From assembly GCA_009699825.1 (NCBI GenBank), contig WLNM01000011.1, positions 1 through 17,644 of the forward strand: a DNA stretch of 17,644 bases, in the 5' to 3' direction. Positions 1 through 7,201 of this stretch are shown one piece after another. How positions within the stretch are numbered: position 1 is the stretch's first letter; every line of letters starts with the position of its first letter. The notes under the pieces were generated by a model that saw nothing but the letters and a program-made list of their open reading frames with translations, had not been told where the DNA came from and did not search any database. Source of the stretch: Actinomycetota bacterium. GTDB lineage: Bacteria; Actinomycetota; Actinomycetes; Nanopelagicales; Nanopelagicaceae. Both the position numbers and the translations under genes were made by a program.

Positions 1-693
1 CATTGGCGCCAAAATTGGGGTGAACGAAATTTTCACTTCCTTACCTGACGCCTGACTTAAAGCTTGTTCAACTTCTGGAGTGTGTTGATGAACGCCACCG
101 AATTTATAGGAAGTTAACGAACCCATAACTTCACTTGCAATCAGGGAGATCTTCGCATTTCGACCCGCCCCTGTTGTTCCGGATGCAGCTACAACAACAA
201 TGTCTGAAGAATCAATAACATCTAACGCAGGTAGAACTCCGGTAATAATTGACGTTGCATAGCAACCAGGATTTGCGATCTGTGATGATTCCGATATTTT
301 CGCTCTGTTGCCAGGTATTTCAGGTAATCCATAAGTCCAAGCTCCTGCGTGTATTCCATCATAATATTTTGACCATTGTGCAGCATCAGTTAATCTAAAG
401 TCCGCACCCAGATCCACGATCTTTGTATTTTTCGAGAACTTCTCAACAATCCCCGCTGATTGTCCGTGTGGCAGAGCCATGAACGCAACTTCGATATCTT
501 CAAATTTGAGTGAATCAATACTTAAGAATCTTTCACCATTATGCGTTGTGAGATGAGGATGAATGCTTGTGATTAACTCTCCAGCATTGCTATGAGCGGT
601 TACTTGAGTCACTTGCAAATGCGGATGCGTCGAGAGCAAGCGAAGGAGTTCGCCTCCCGCGTATCCGCTGGCACCTATGACGGCAGTTTTCAT
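1..693 (-). CDS. argC: N-acetyl-gamma-glutamyl-phosphate reductase, N-terminal 231 residues (cut by window edge)
   Basis: ArgC carries out the third step of arginine biosynthesis: NADPH-dependent reduction of N-acetylglutamyl phosphate to the semialdehyde, in the cytoplasm. My translation from the ATG at 693 starts MKTAVIGASGYAGGELLRLL, with the Rossmann GxxGxxG at residues 7-12, and contains ANPGCYATS with the catalytic cysteine. It ends in frame at base 1 without a stop codon, so the C-terminal part lies outside the window. No Shine-Dalgarno precedes the ATG; instead TAGCCT lies exactly 6 nt upstream, suggesting a leaderless mRNA. The gene follows pheT in the same direction after 47 bp, as in other actinobacteria where argC opens the arginine cluster; the rest of that cluster would lie beyond base 1 (inference). 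A candidate ArgR operator overlaps the upstream gap. The reading frame is intact and the family call is secure. Confidence 0.95.
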   Translation of the reverse strand, partial: MKTAVIGASGYAGGELLRLLSTHPHLQVTQVTAHSNAGELITSIHPHLTTHNGERFLSIDSLKFEDIEVAFMALPHGQSAGIVEKFSKNTKIVDLGADFRLTDAAQWSKYYDGIHAGAWTYGLPEIPGNRAKISESSQIANPGCYATSIITGVLPALDVIDSSDIVVVAASGTTGAGRNAKISLIASEVMGSLTSYKFGGVHQHTPEVEQALSQASGKEVKISFTPILAPM

Positions 694-699
694 GCAAGA

Positions 700-705
700 A
701 GGCTA
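700..705 (-). promoter_or_regulatory. Candidate -10 element of argC (TAGCCT, 6 nt before ATG)
   Basis: On the minus strand TAGCCT fits the actinobacterial -10 pattern TANNNT and is followed by exactly 6 nt and the argC ATG, so transcription would begin at or next to the start codon. The same geometry occurs before four other operon-head genes in this window. No convincing -35 hexamer is visible. This would let argC be transcribed apart from the pheT operon. Confidence 0.5.
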
Positions 706-720
706 TAAGGATATGGGTAA

Positions 721-747
721 TTATGCAAATATATGCATAATTATGCG
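721..747. promoter_or_regulatory. Candidate ArgR operator (ARG boxes) between pheT and argC
   Basis: The stretch contains ATGC at 723, 733 and 743, exactly 10 bp apart. It forms two overlapping palindromes: TTATGCA-N6-TGCATAA at 721-740, and the perfect GCATAATTATGC at 735-746. The GCAT-N4-ATGC core resembles the mycobacterial and streptomycete ARG box as I recall it. It lies just upstream of the argC -10 element and runs over the pheT stop codon, a sensible place for arginine-dependent repression. Seen: the palindromes and phasing. Inferred: that ArgR binds here. Confidence 0.6.
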
Positions 748-3197
748 GTACGTACTACAGCCCCACAACGCTTGGCAGCTAGATTGGTTGCTGCTTCTCT
801 CATTGCTGAAACCTCTTCACCGGTTAATGTTCGATCCTGCGCCCTAAAAGTAAGTGTGAAAGCTAAAGAAATTTTCCCTTCACCGATCTTGTCGTATCTA
901 TCGAATAATGAGATTGACTCGAGCAAAGCTCCAGCGCCCTCTTTTAATGCATCCGCTACATCTTGAGCATTCACACTGGCATCCACAATGAGTGCAACGT
1001 CTTGAGTTGCTGCAGGCATAACACCAACTCTTAACGGGCGCACCAATGGAGCATCAGGTAGAAGTCCTAAGTTGATGGCAAAAGCGCTAGATCGAGGTGG
1101 CAAATTGTATTGAGAAAGTATTCGCGGGTGAACCTCACCCGCATGCACAACCACTGTCCCGTCTACAACTAATTCGGCGCAACGTCCAGGGTGCCAAGGA
1201 GCCAGATCGGACCTTCTAATTTCAAAATCTAAGTGACACAACTCTAATATCTCTTGAGCAGTAGCAATAGCATCTTTCCACGTATACGGATCAGCCTTAC
1301 CTTGCCAATTCTCTAATTCCTTTTTACCTACCAATAAACCAGCAACCATCTCTGTCTGTGATGGAACAGAAGCAAATATGCTCGAAATAATATCTGCACT
1401 AGGACGACTAGATGTCTCAGGGCTAATCCCAGGTCCCAATTTTTGTGAACCTCTAAATATTGAGCCCATCTCAAAAATCGCAAAATCTTGAGCTCCACGA
1501 TTTATATTTCGCTGCGCAACTTCAATTAATCCAGGAACCAAATGAACGCGAAGAAGTGGATTTTCTTCTGACATAGGATTTGCCAGTGCGTACGTACTTG
1601 CTCGCGGTCCAAGAAAACCCATGTCATCAATCATTTTTTGGTTTGTAAATGGGAAAGTAAGAACTTCGGCGAAACCACGATTTGCTAAGAATTGCGAAAT
1701 GACCCGCCTACGTTTTTGTTTCGCTGTAAGTGACGCATGAATAGGTCGGTTAGGTAAAATTGAAGGAATGCTGTCGTATCCAATAATGCGTGCTACTTCT
1801 TCGGCAATGTCAGAAATATTTGTTAAATCCGGGCGCCAGGAAGGTGGATCAATTAACCATTTCTTCTCATCAACATCACAGCCAATGGTTCGAAGGGCAT
1901 TTATAATCCGAGTATTAGACACTTCAAATCCTAGTATCCGTGAAATCTGTGCAGGATCAATTTCGAAAACGGGTGGATATTTTGCTTCGCCTGTGCTTGC
2001 AGTTTCAACATGCTTGGCTGAACTATGTTGCGTCAGCAATTGCACAAATCGCGCTGATGCAAACTCAGCTAATGATGGATCGACACCACGCTCTAATCTA
2101 CGCGATGCTTCTGAAGACAATTTATGTCGCCGTGAATTTTGAGCAATAGATTCTGGATTGAAGCGAACCGCTTCGAGTGCGATTTCCTTCGTAGATTCGG
2201 TTATCTCTGAGAATAAGCCACCCATAGTGCCTGCCAAGGCAAGCGCTTTCTCATCATCGCTAACCATTAGATCTAAGGGATCAAGAATGCGTTCCTGACC
2301 GTCAAGTGTTATGAATTTTTCAACTTTACCAGAACGCTTGATTACCAGATTGCCTTTTATTTTCTCGCGATCAAAAGCATGTAGAGGCTGACCTAATTCG
2401 AGCATTACATAATTTGTAATATCTACAACAAGAGAAATCGAACGCATTCCCATCTTTTCAATACGACGACGCATCCATAAAGGCGTTGCTGCTTTGGAAT
2501 CAAAATGTGACATGGTGCGAAGGTAGAAAATTGATGCTGTGTCCTTATCTTCAATTTTTGGTTGAACACCCTTGCCCGTATTTTCGAAATTTACTCCACG
2601 TAATTGCTCAACCGGATCTACAAATTTCAGATCAAAAGCTCCCGCAATTTCGCGAGCGACTCCCCTGATGCTCAATGCATAACCACGATCGGGATTAACG
2701 GCAATATCAAAAATTACATCCTCAAATGCAAGTTTCTCTCTAACATCATCTGTGATTGAAACTTGGTCCTTGCGGAAAACCATAATTCCAGCATGATCAT
2801 CACTTAGTCCCAGCTCTCTAGAGGAACAAATCATTCCATTGGAAGTTTTTCCGTAAGTTTCACGAGCCGCTATTGCAAAATCTCCTGGTAGAACAGCACC
2901 CGGTAACGCTGCCAACACAATATCGCCGACAGCAAAGTTGATAGCACCGCAAATTACGTAACGTGTTTGTTTCTCACCACAATCAAGACCCACGTATCGA
3001 ATAGGTTTTTTAAACTCAGTTATTTCTTCAATTGAAAGAACTTCCGCAAAAGAAAGTGGGCCCTTGATGTCTGACCCTTGATAGATAATTTCTTCAACCT
3101 CAAATCCAACACGGACTAAACCTTTGCCTATTTCTTCAACAGAAAGAGAAGATGGAATTTCAACAAAATCCTTTATCCATGACAAGGGTGCGCGCAT
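741..3197 (-). CDS. pheT: Phenylalanine--tRNA ligase beta subunit
   Basis: This is the beta subunit of the cytoplasmic alpha2beta2 phenylalanyl-tRNA synthetase, which helps recognise tRNA-Phe and edits mischarged Tyr-tRNA. At 818 residues it has the normal bacterial length. The N-terminal OB-fold tRNA-binding region spans about residues 40-150. The B3/B4 editing module includes the conserved stretch 257-276 (DITNYVMLELGQPLHAFD) and SSEASRRLERGVDP at 361-374. The B5 domain covers about 408-482, and the C-terminal FDX-ACB anticodon-binding domain about 724-818. The ATG overlaps the pheS stop by one base (TAATG), implying translational coupling and matched subunit output. No frameshift or missing domain is apparent. 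Confidence 0.97.
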   Translation of the reverse strand: MRAPLSWIKDFVEIPSSLSVEEIGKGLVRVGFEVEEIIYQGSDIKGPLSFAEVLSIEEITEFKKPIRYVGLDCGEKQTRYVICGAINFAVGDIVLAALPGAVLPGDFAIAARETYGKTSNGMICSSRELGLSDDHAGIMVFRKDQVSITDDVREKLAFEDVIFDIAVNPDRGYALSIRGVAREIAGAFDLKFVDPVEQLRGVNFENTGKGVQPKIEDKDTASIFYLRTMSHFDSKAATPLWMRRRIEKMGMRSISLVVDITNYVMLELGQPLHAFDREKIKGNLVIKRSGKVEKFITLDGQERILDPLDLMVSDDEKALALAGTMGGLFSEITESTKEIALEAVRFNPESIAQNSRRHKLSSEASRRLERGVDPSLAEFASARFVQLLTQHSSAKHVETASTGEAKYPPVFEIDPAQISRILGFEVSNTRIINALRTIGCDVDEKKWLIDPPSWRPDLTNISDIAEEVARIIGYDSIPSILPNRPIHASLTAKQKRRRVISQFLANRGFAEVLTFPFTNQKMIDDMGFLGPRASTYALANPMSEENPLLRVHLVPGLIEVAQRNINRGAQDFAIFEMGSIFRGSQKLGPGISPETSSRPSADIISSIFASVPSQTEMVAGLLVGKKELENWQGKADPYTWKDAIATAQEILELCHLDFEIRRSDLAPWHPGRCAELVVDGTVVVHAGEVHPRILSQYNLPPRSSAFAINLGLLPDAPLVRPLRVGVMPAATQDVALIVDASVNAQDVADALKEGAGALLESISLFDRYDKIGEGKISLAFTLTFRAQDRTLTGEEVSAMREAATNLAAKRCGAVVRTA

Positions 3198-4204
3198 TAC
3201 AAACCAACTCCAAATTGGCGAGTAAATCTCAAATCACCTTCGACGATGTCATGCATATCGGTAATTCCATGTCGAACCATGAGAGTGCGCTCGAGTCCCA
3301 TACCAAAAGCGAAACCACTGAATTCATCGGTATCAATTCCACATGTTTTTAAGACGCGCGGATTAACCATGCCGCAGCCGCCCCACTCAATCCATCTCCC
3401 ATTGAAGAAAACATCAACTTCGGCACTTGGTTCAGTGAATGGGAAAAAAGATGGTCGCAGCCTGGTTGTTACATCCGGACCAAACATGTATCTAGCAAAA
3501 TTATCTAAGGTGCCTTTCAGGTGAGACATATTGATTCCGCGGTCAATCACAAGACCTTCAACTTGATGAAACACAGGGCTATGTGTGGCATCTAATTCAT
3601 CTGCTCTAAAAGTGCGACCCGGACAGATAACGTAAATAGGGGGTTCTTTAGTAAGCATTGTTCTGATCTGCACTGGTGATGTATGAGTTCGTAGAACCAT
3701 TCCAGATTCAAGAGGCTCGATGAAGAATGTATCTTGCATAGTTCGAGCTGGATGATCTGCTGGAATATTTAAAGCATCAAAATTGAGCCAACCCGATTCT
3801 AATTCAGGTCCTTCTTCGATGAAATAGCCTTGTTCAACGAAAAAATCAGCAATGTCATTTTTAATAATACTTATTGGATGCAGTCCTCCCCGATGAAACC
3901 TGCGAACAGGCAAAGTTATATCAACTACTTCCTCGGCGAGCATTTTTTCATCACGTTCATTTTCTAAACGTTTGGTGGCTACAGATAAAGATTCCGTAAT
4001 AGCGGACTTAGCATCTCCAATAATTTTTCCATACGAAGCTTTTTCATCCGGAGATAAGGAGCCTAAATTTCGAGAGGCACCAGCGATTGATGATTTATCA
4101 CCGGAGTGAAGTAACCGCGCGCTTTTAAGTTCATCAAGATTTGTGGCTGAATCAAAAGCCGCTTGAGCCGCATCTACCCACCCTTGAATCTCTTGCGCAT
4201 TCAT
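3197..4204 (-). CDS. pheS: Phenylalanine--tRNA ligase alpha subunit
   Basis: This is the catalytic alpha subunit of the class II phenylalanyl-tRNA synthetase, which activates phenylalanine with ATP and charges tRNA-Phe. I chose the ATG at 4204 (MNAQEIQGWV, 335 aa). It gives the usual family length and N-terminal coiled-coil arm, and it avoids the overlap with the upstream methyltransferase gene that a 33-residue extension to 4303 would cause. Class II motifs are visible: motif 1 near 107-130, motif 2 as TFRADELDATHSPVFHQVEG at 198-217, and motif 3 as GFAFGMGLERTLMVRHG at 297-313. No clear Shine-Dalgarno precedes the start; an in-frame GTG nine codons upstream is possible. No tRNA-like or T-box leader is seen upstream, so control is probably through the infC operon promoter. 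Confidence 0.96.
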   Translation of the reverse strand: MNAQEIQGWVDAAQAAFDSATNLDELKSARLLHSGDKSSIAGASRNLGSLSPDEKASYGKIIGDAKSAITESLSVATKRLENERDEKMLAEEVVDITLPVRRFHRGGLHPISIIKNDIADFFVEQGYFIEEGPELESGWLNFDALNIPADHPARTMQDTFFIEPLESGMVLRTHTSPVQIRTMLTKEPPIYVICPGRTFRADELDATHSPVFHQVEGLVIDRGINMSHLKGTLDNFARYMFGPDVTTRLRPSFFPFTEPSAEVDVFFNGRWIEWGGCGMVNPRVLKTCGIDTDEFSGFAFGMGLERTLMVRHGITDMHDIVEGDLRFTRQFGVGL

Positions 4205-4229
4205 GGGCGAAAGTCTAATGCCTGGCACT

Positions 4230-5021
4230 TTAGGAAGTCGGGATATTAGCCAATTGATACATAACAATGCTTGCCGCCGCAGAAAGATTAAGGCTTTCGG
4301 CATTACCCTGCATAGGAATTTTCACGGGAACTATTGAATCCTTGGAACCAAAAATACCTTGCGAAGTATTCAATCCCCTTGCTTCATTACCAAAAATCGC
4401 AACGACGGATCGATCTGCACGCACCTCTGAAATTGGCATTTCTGCGTTTGCATCCAATGCGATGAATTGGCAATCCCAATCAATAATTTCATTTAGGGTA
4501 ACGCCTTGGAAAACCGGTATGTGCCACAAAGAACCAGCAGTGCTTCTTACTACCTTTGGTGAATAAATATCAACGCTATTTGGTGAAATCAGAACTGCAT
4601 CAAATCCAAATGCATCCGCCGATCGGATAATGGTGCCAGCATTTCCAGGATCCTGAATTTCACTGAGGTACACAAATTTGCTAGAAGAATTTGAGATCAC
4701 CGGAAATTCGGACTTCGGGATTTTGCAAATTGCAACTAATCCCTGCGGGGTGACAGTGTCTGACATTGCCCTTGAAACATCATCGGAAATACTTAGGACT
4801 TCACACGTAGCTTGATTTATGACATCTGCGTATTTCTCAAGTGCAGAATTTGTACAGAAAATCGTTTGTAATTCTGGACCATATTCAGATTGCATAGCTT
4901 CTTTAATACATTGAATACCTTCTGCAATAAATAACCCAGAATCACCGCGTTCTTTCGAACCTCTAGAACTGATAAGAGCCTTAACTCGCCCAACGTGCGG
5001 GGAATTAAGGCTCTTAATCAT
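4230..5021 (-). CDS. tsnR: SpoU/TrmH family RNA 2'-O-ribose methyltransferase
   Basis: This is a SAM-dependent SPOUT methyltransferase expected to methylate a ribose 2'-OH in rRNA (or tRNA); the target nucleotide cannot be read from sequence. From the ATG at 5021 it has 263 residues. An N-terminal substrate-binding region with SGLFIAEGIQCIKEA lies at about 28-42. SpoU motif 1 is EIQDPGNAGTIIRSADAFGF (121-140, with the conserved N128 and R133), motif 2 is IFGNEARGL (209-217), and motif 3 is VKIPMQGNAESLNLSAAASI (233-252), forming the trefoil-knot SAM site. A TTG two codons upstream (5027) is an alternative start. It sits between rplT (9-bp gap) and pheS, the position of the gene named tsnR in Mycobacterium. 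That name does not prove thiostrepton resistance. Confidence 0.9.
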   Translation of the reverse strand: MIKSLNSPHVGRVKALISSRGSKERGDSGLFIAEGIQCIKEAMQSEYGPELQTIFCTNSALEKYADVINQATCEVLSISDDVSRAMSDTVTPQGLVAICKIPKSEFPVISNSSSKFVYLSEIQDPGNAGTIIRSADAFGFDAVLISPNSVDIYSPKVVRSTAGSLWHIPVFQGVTLNEIIDWDCQFIALDANAEMPISEVRADRSVVAIFGNEARGLNTSQGIFGSKDSIVPVKIPMQGNAESLNLSAAASIVMYQLANIPTS

Positions 5022-5030
5022 AAGCAATGA

Positions 5031-5393
5031 TTAAGCAGATGTAAGACTCTTACGAGCCACATCAACAAGTGCTTTGAACGTAGCAGGATCATTCGTTGCT
5101 AAATCCGAAAGAATGCGGCGATCAATCTCAACGCCAGCGCTCTTTAATCCTTGGATCAGACGGTTGTAGGTAAGGCCATTTTCACGACTTGCAGCATTGA
5201 TTCGCTGAATCCATAGCTGACGGAAATCGCCTTTCTTATCTTTACGGTCATTAAATGCATAAACCATCGAGTGCGTAACTTGTTCTTTCGCCTTTGTGAA
5301 AAGACGAGAACGTTGTCCGCGGTAACCGCTTGCGCGCTCAAGAGTTGTACGACGTTTCTTTGCTGCGTGAACTCCACGTTTTACTCTAGCCAT
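5031..5393 (-). CDS. rplT: 50S ribosomal protein L20
   Basis: L20 is an early-binding 50S protein needed for 23S rRNA folding, and in other bacteria it represses its own operon by binding the mRNA. The 120-residue protein has normal length. It shows the hallmark lysine/arginine-rich N-terminal helix (MARVKRGVHAAKKRRTTLER), GYRGQRSRLFTKAKEQVTHS at 23-42 and the globular C-terminal WIQRINAASRENGLTYNRLI region. A clear Shine-Dalgarno, AAGGAG, lies 12 nt before the ATG, which is rather far but strong. The gene follows rpmI by 14 bp and precedes the methyltransferase gene. Confidence 0.98.
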   Translation of the reverse strand: MARVKRGVHAAKKRRTTLERASGYRGQRSRLFTKAKEQVTHSMVYAFNDRKDKKGDFRQLWIQRINAASRENGLTYNRLIQGLKSAGVEIDRRILSDLATNDPATFKALVDVARKSLTSA

Positions 5394-5407
5394 TTAATTC
5401 ACGCTCC

Positions 5408-5605
5408 TTACTTAAGACCAAGCATGCGCTTGGCTGTAAATGTAGTTGACGGCTTCGCTGCTGATTCAGTGCTCAAACGACGTGTTACACGTGAAGACTT
5501 ATGTTCGAGGAGGTGGCGCTTGCCTGCACGTTCGTGCATAACTTTTCCGGTTCCTGTGATGCGAAACGTCTTCTTCGCTCCACTGTGCGTTTTCATCTTT
5601 GGCAT
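5408..5605 (-). CDS. rpmI: 50S ribosomal protein L35
   Basis: L35 is a small basic protein of the large ribosomal subunit. The 65-residue sequence begins with the family signature MPKMKTHSGAKKTFRITGTG and ends TAKRMLGLK, matching the usual length and lysine/arginine content. A Shine-Dalgarno (AGGGAGAG) precedes the ATG, and its local context (GAGCACA before the start) resembles that of infC upstream. It lies 26 bp after infC and 14 bp before rplT, the standard infC-rpmI-rplT order. Confidence 0.98.
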   Translation of the reverse strand: MPKMKTHSGAKKTFRITGTGKVMHERAGKRHLLEHKSSRVTRRLSTESAAKPSTTFTAKRMLGLK

Positions 5606-5631
5606 TGTGCTCTCCCTAGTTCGGTTTCTAT

Positions 5632-6216
5632 TTAAACTTCTTCTTTAGCAGCGGCTAGTTCTTTAGCCTTTCGTGCTGCACGTTGTTCTGCTACTGCTTC
5701 TGTCTTCTTCTTCGTCGGTCCTAATACCATTGTCATATTTCGTCCCTCTTGCTTTGGGGCGAACTCCACAAATGCAAACAATGCGACATCTTCTGCAAGA
5801 CGTTGCAAGAGTTTGAAACCAAGTTCTGGTCTCGTCTGCTCTCTTCCACGGAACTGCATCGTCACCTTTACCTTGTCGCCACCTTTGAGGAATTTCTCGA
5901 TGTGAGCACGCTTTGTCTCGTAATCGTGATTTTCAATCTTTGGTCGCATACGCACTTCCTTCACCACAATGTGGGTCTGGTTCTGTCGCGCTTCCCGAGC
6001 TTTCTGTGCAATCTCGTACTTGTATTTTCCGAAATCCATAATTTTACAAACGGGAGGGTTGGCATCGGGTGCGATCTCAACTAGGTCAAGACCAACTTCA
6101 TCTGCCATCTTCAACGCGGTATCGATATCTACAACTCCAACTTGATCACCGGTGTAACCGATGAGTCGAATCTGAGGTGTGCGAATTCGATCATTAATGC
6201 GCGGTTCAGTGCTGAT
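5632..6216 (-). CDS. infC: Translation initiation factor IF-3, with an AUC start codon
   Basis: IF-3 binds the 30S subunit, prevents premature 50S joining and proofreads start codon and initiator tRNA. Reading upstream of the first ordinary start (TTG at 6114) reveals the conserved N-terminus STEPRINDRIRTPQIRLIG in frame. The only sensible start for it is ATC at 6216, giving 194 residues. AAAGGAG sits 5 nt before it. Between ATC and the first upstream in-frame stop there is no ATG, GTG or TTG. The N-domain covers about residues 1-75, including LDLVEIAP and PPVCKIMDFGKYKYE. The C-domain covers about 80-170, with the KGGDKVKVTMQFRGRE motif, and ends in a charged tail rich in K, A and E. Non-AUG starts on infC are known elsewhere and allow IF-3 to repress itself; the same control is inferred here. 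Confidence 0.95.
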   Translation of the reverse strand: MSTEPRINDRIRTPQIRLIGYTGDQVGVVDIDTALKMADEVGLDLVEIAPDANPPVCKIMDFGKYKYEIAQKAREARQNQTHIVVKEVRMRPKIENHDYETKRAHIEKFLKGGDKVKVTMQFRGREQTRPELGFKLLQRLAEDVALFAFVEFAPKQEGRNMTMVLGPTKKKTEAVAEQRAARKAKELAAAKEEV

Positions 6217-6433
6217 TTGTGCTCCTTTGGTTAATCGCGGTTCGTACGCTTTGTGTGTTGCAAGCGCTACAAGAAAAACACCGCAGGAGAATTGGAATTA
6301 ACCAATTCTTAACCCTGACAAACCAACCCGCCGTAGCGATGGAGGTGGGAGCGGTACTCCTCTTGCAGTAACTATGCAGTCACTGGTCTGGGGCAAAGAT
6401 TACCCGAGAAGCGGTTAAAGAGGAAATTTACGC
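6217..6433 (-). promoter_or_regulatory. Structured leader and probable promoter region of the infC operon
   Basis: These 217 bp between the fabI stop and infC hold no convincing protein gene. On the minus strand TAATCT (6397-6402) fits a -10 element; its -35 is unclear. Inverted repeats visible: an 8-bp stem with one G-U pair and a 4-nt loop at 6366-6385; a GGAG/CTCC stem with a 5-nt loop at 6348-6360; and an 8-bp stem with a 6-nt loop at 6288-6309 (AGAATTGG/CCAATTCT). The transcript would also contain CCCACCUCC (6341-6349), resembling the 16S 3' anti-Shine-Dalgarno, and a GCUCC at 6348-6352 able to pair with GGAGC of the infC Shine-Dalgarno. A self-regulatory leader sensed by IF-3, L20 or L35 is plausible by analogy, but no known RNA family is recognised. 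I see no strong terminator after fabI. Confidence 0.5.
6222..6228 (-). promoter_or_regulatory. Shine-Dalgarno that decides the AUC start of infC (AAAGGAG)
   Basis: On the minus strand AAAGGAG is followed by CACAA and then ATC at 6216. The 5-nt spacing is ideal for initiation at ATC and wrong for any other nearby codon, so it is the main local evidence for the unusual start. Confidence 0.8.
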
Positions 6434-7201
6434 TCAGGCACCCATCGCGTGGACGCCACCGTCGACATGAATGATCTCTCCAGTTGTCTTTGGAAACCAA
6501 TCTGAAAGCAGTGCTACAGATCCTTGCGCAGCAGGCACAGGATCGCCGACATCCCAATGAAGTGGGGATCGTTCATTCCAAACTTTTTCAAATTCGTCGA
6601 AACCTGGAATGGATTTCGCCGCCATAGTACGAATTGGTCCTGCGGCAATGAGATTAACTCGTATATTTTTTGGACCTAAGTCGCGCGCTAGATAACGAGA
6701 AGTTGATTCCAAAGCCGCTTTTGCAACTCCCATCCAATCGTATTTTGGCCATGCAACTGTTGCGTCAAAATCTAAACCAACAATGGATGCACTCTCCATA
6801 AATAATGGCACGCAAGCCATCGAAAGCGCTTTCAATGAATATGCCGATACGTGCATTGCCGTTGCGACGTCATCCCATGTTGTATTGAGAAAATTGCCAC
6901 CTAGCGCCGCTTCTGGAGCAAATCCAATTGAATGAACAACGCCATCGAGATGTGGAACATGTTCACGAACCCGATCTTGTAAAGAAAGTAAATCTGCTTG
7001 GTTAGTGACATCTAATTCAATTACAGGAGCTGGATTAGGTAAGCGAGCAGCGATTCGTGTGGTCAAACTCAATACACGACCATAAGAAGATAACAAAACG
7101 GTGGCACCTTCTTCTTGTGCCAATCTGGCAATGTGAAATGCAATTGACGCATCGGTTAGAACGCCAGTTACTAAAATATTTTTTCCTTGAAGCAAACCCA
7201 T
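6434..7201 (-). CDS. fabI: Enoyl-[acyl-carrier-protein] reductase (NADH), InhA/FabI type
   Basis: This enzyme reduces trans-2-enoyl-ACP to acyl-ACP with NADH, the last step of each FAS-II elongation cycle. The 255-residue protein is an atypical short-chain dehydrogenase and resembles mycobacterial InhA closely: GKNILVTGVLTDASIAFHIA at 6-25 (cofactor loop), LDGVVHSIGF at 85-94, the catalytic pair Y154 and K161 in YDWMGVAK (Y-x6-K), and AAGPIRTMAAKSIPGF at 186-201. It ends with the conserved TTGEIIHVDGG. The ATG directly follows the fabG stop codon (TAAATG), so the pair is translationally coupled, as in the mycobacterial fabG1-inhA operon. The substrate chain length cannot be inferred. Confidence 0.95.
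   Translation of the reverse strand: MGLLQGKNILVTGVLTDASIAFHIARLAQEEGATVLLSSYGRVLSLTTRIAARLPNPAPVIELDVTNQADLLSLQDRVREHVPHLDGVVHSIGFAPEAALGGNFLNTTWDDVATAMHVSAYSLKALSMACVPLFMESASIVGLDFDATVAWPKYDWMGVAKAALESTSRYLARDLGPKNIRVNLIAAGPIRTMAAKSIPGFDEFEKVWNERSPLHWDVGDPVPAAQGSVALLSDWFPKTTGEIIHVDGGVHAMGA

Noticed and set aside
4205..4229. T-box or other tRNA-sensing leader before pheS
   Set aside because: The gap after the methyltransferase gene is only 25 bp and holds no such structure.
4205..4303. N-terminal extension of PheS by 33 residues
   Set aside because: It would overlap the end of the upstream methyltransferase gene, and the extra residues do not resemble PheS; the ATG at 4204 gives the normal family N-terminus.
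5156..5648. Frames overlapping rplT and rpmI on both strands
   Set aside because: They lie across well-identified ribosomal protein genes and show no family features.
6372..6557. Short minus-strand frame overlapping the fabI end and infC leader
   Set aside because: It shadows fabI in another frame, and its translation (rich in Cys, Arg and Ser) matches nothing.
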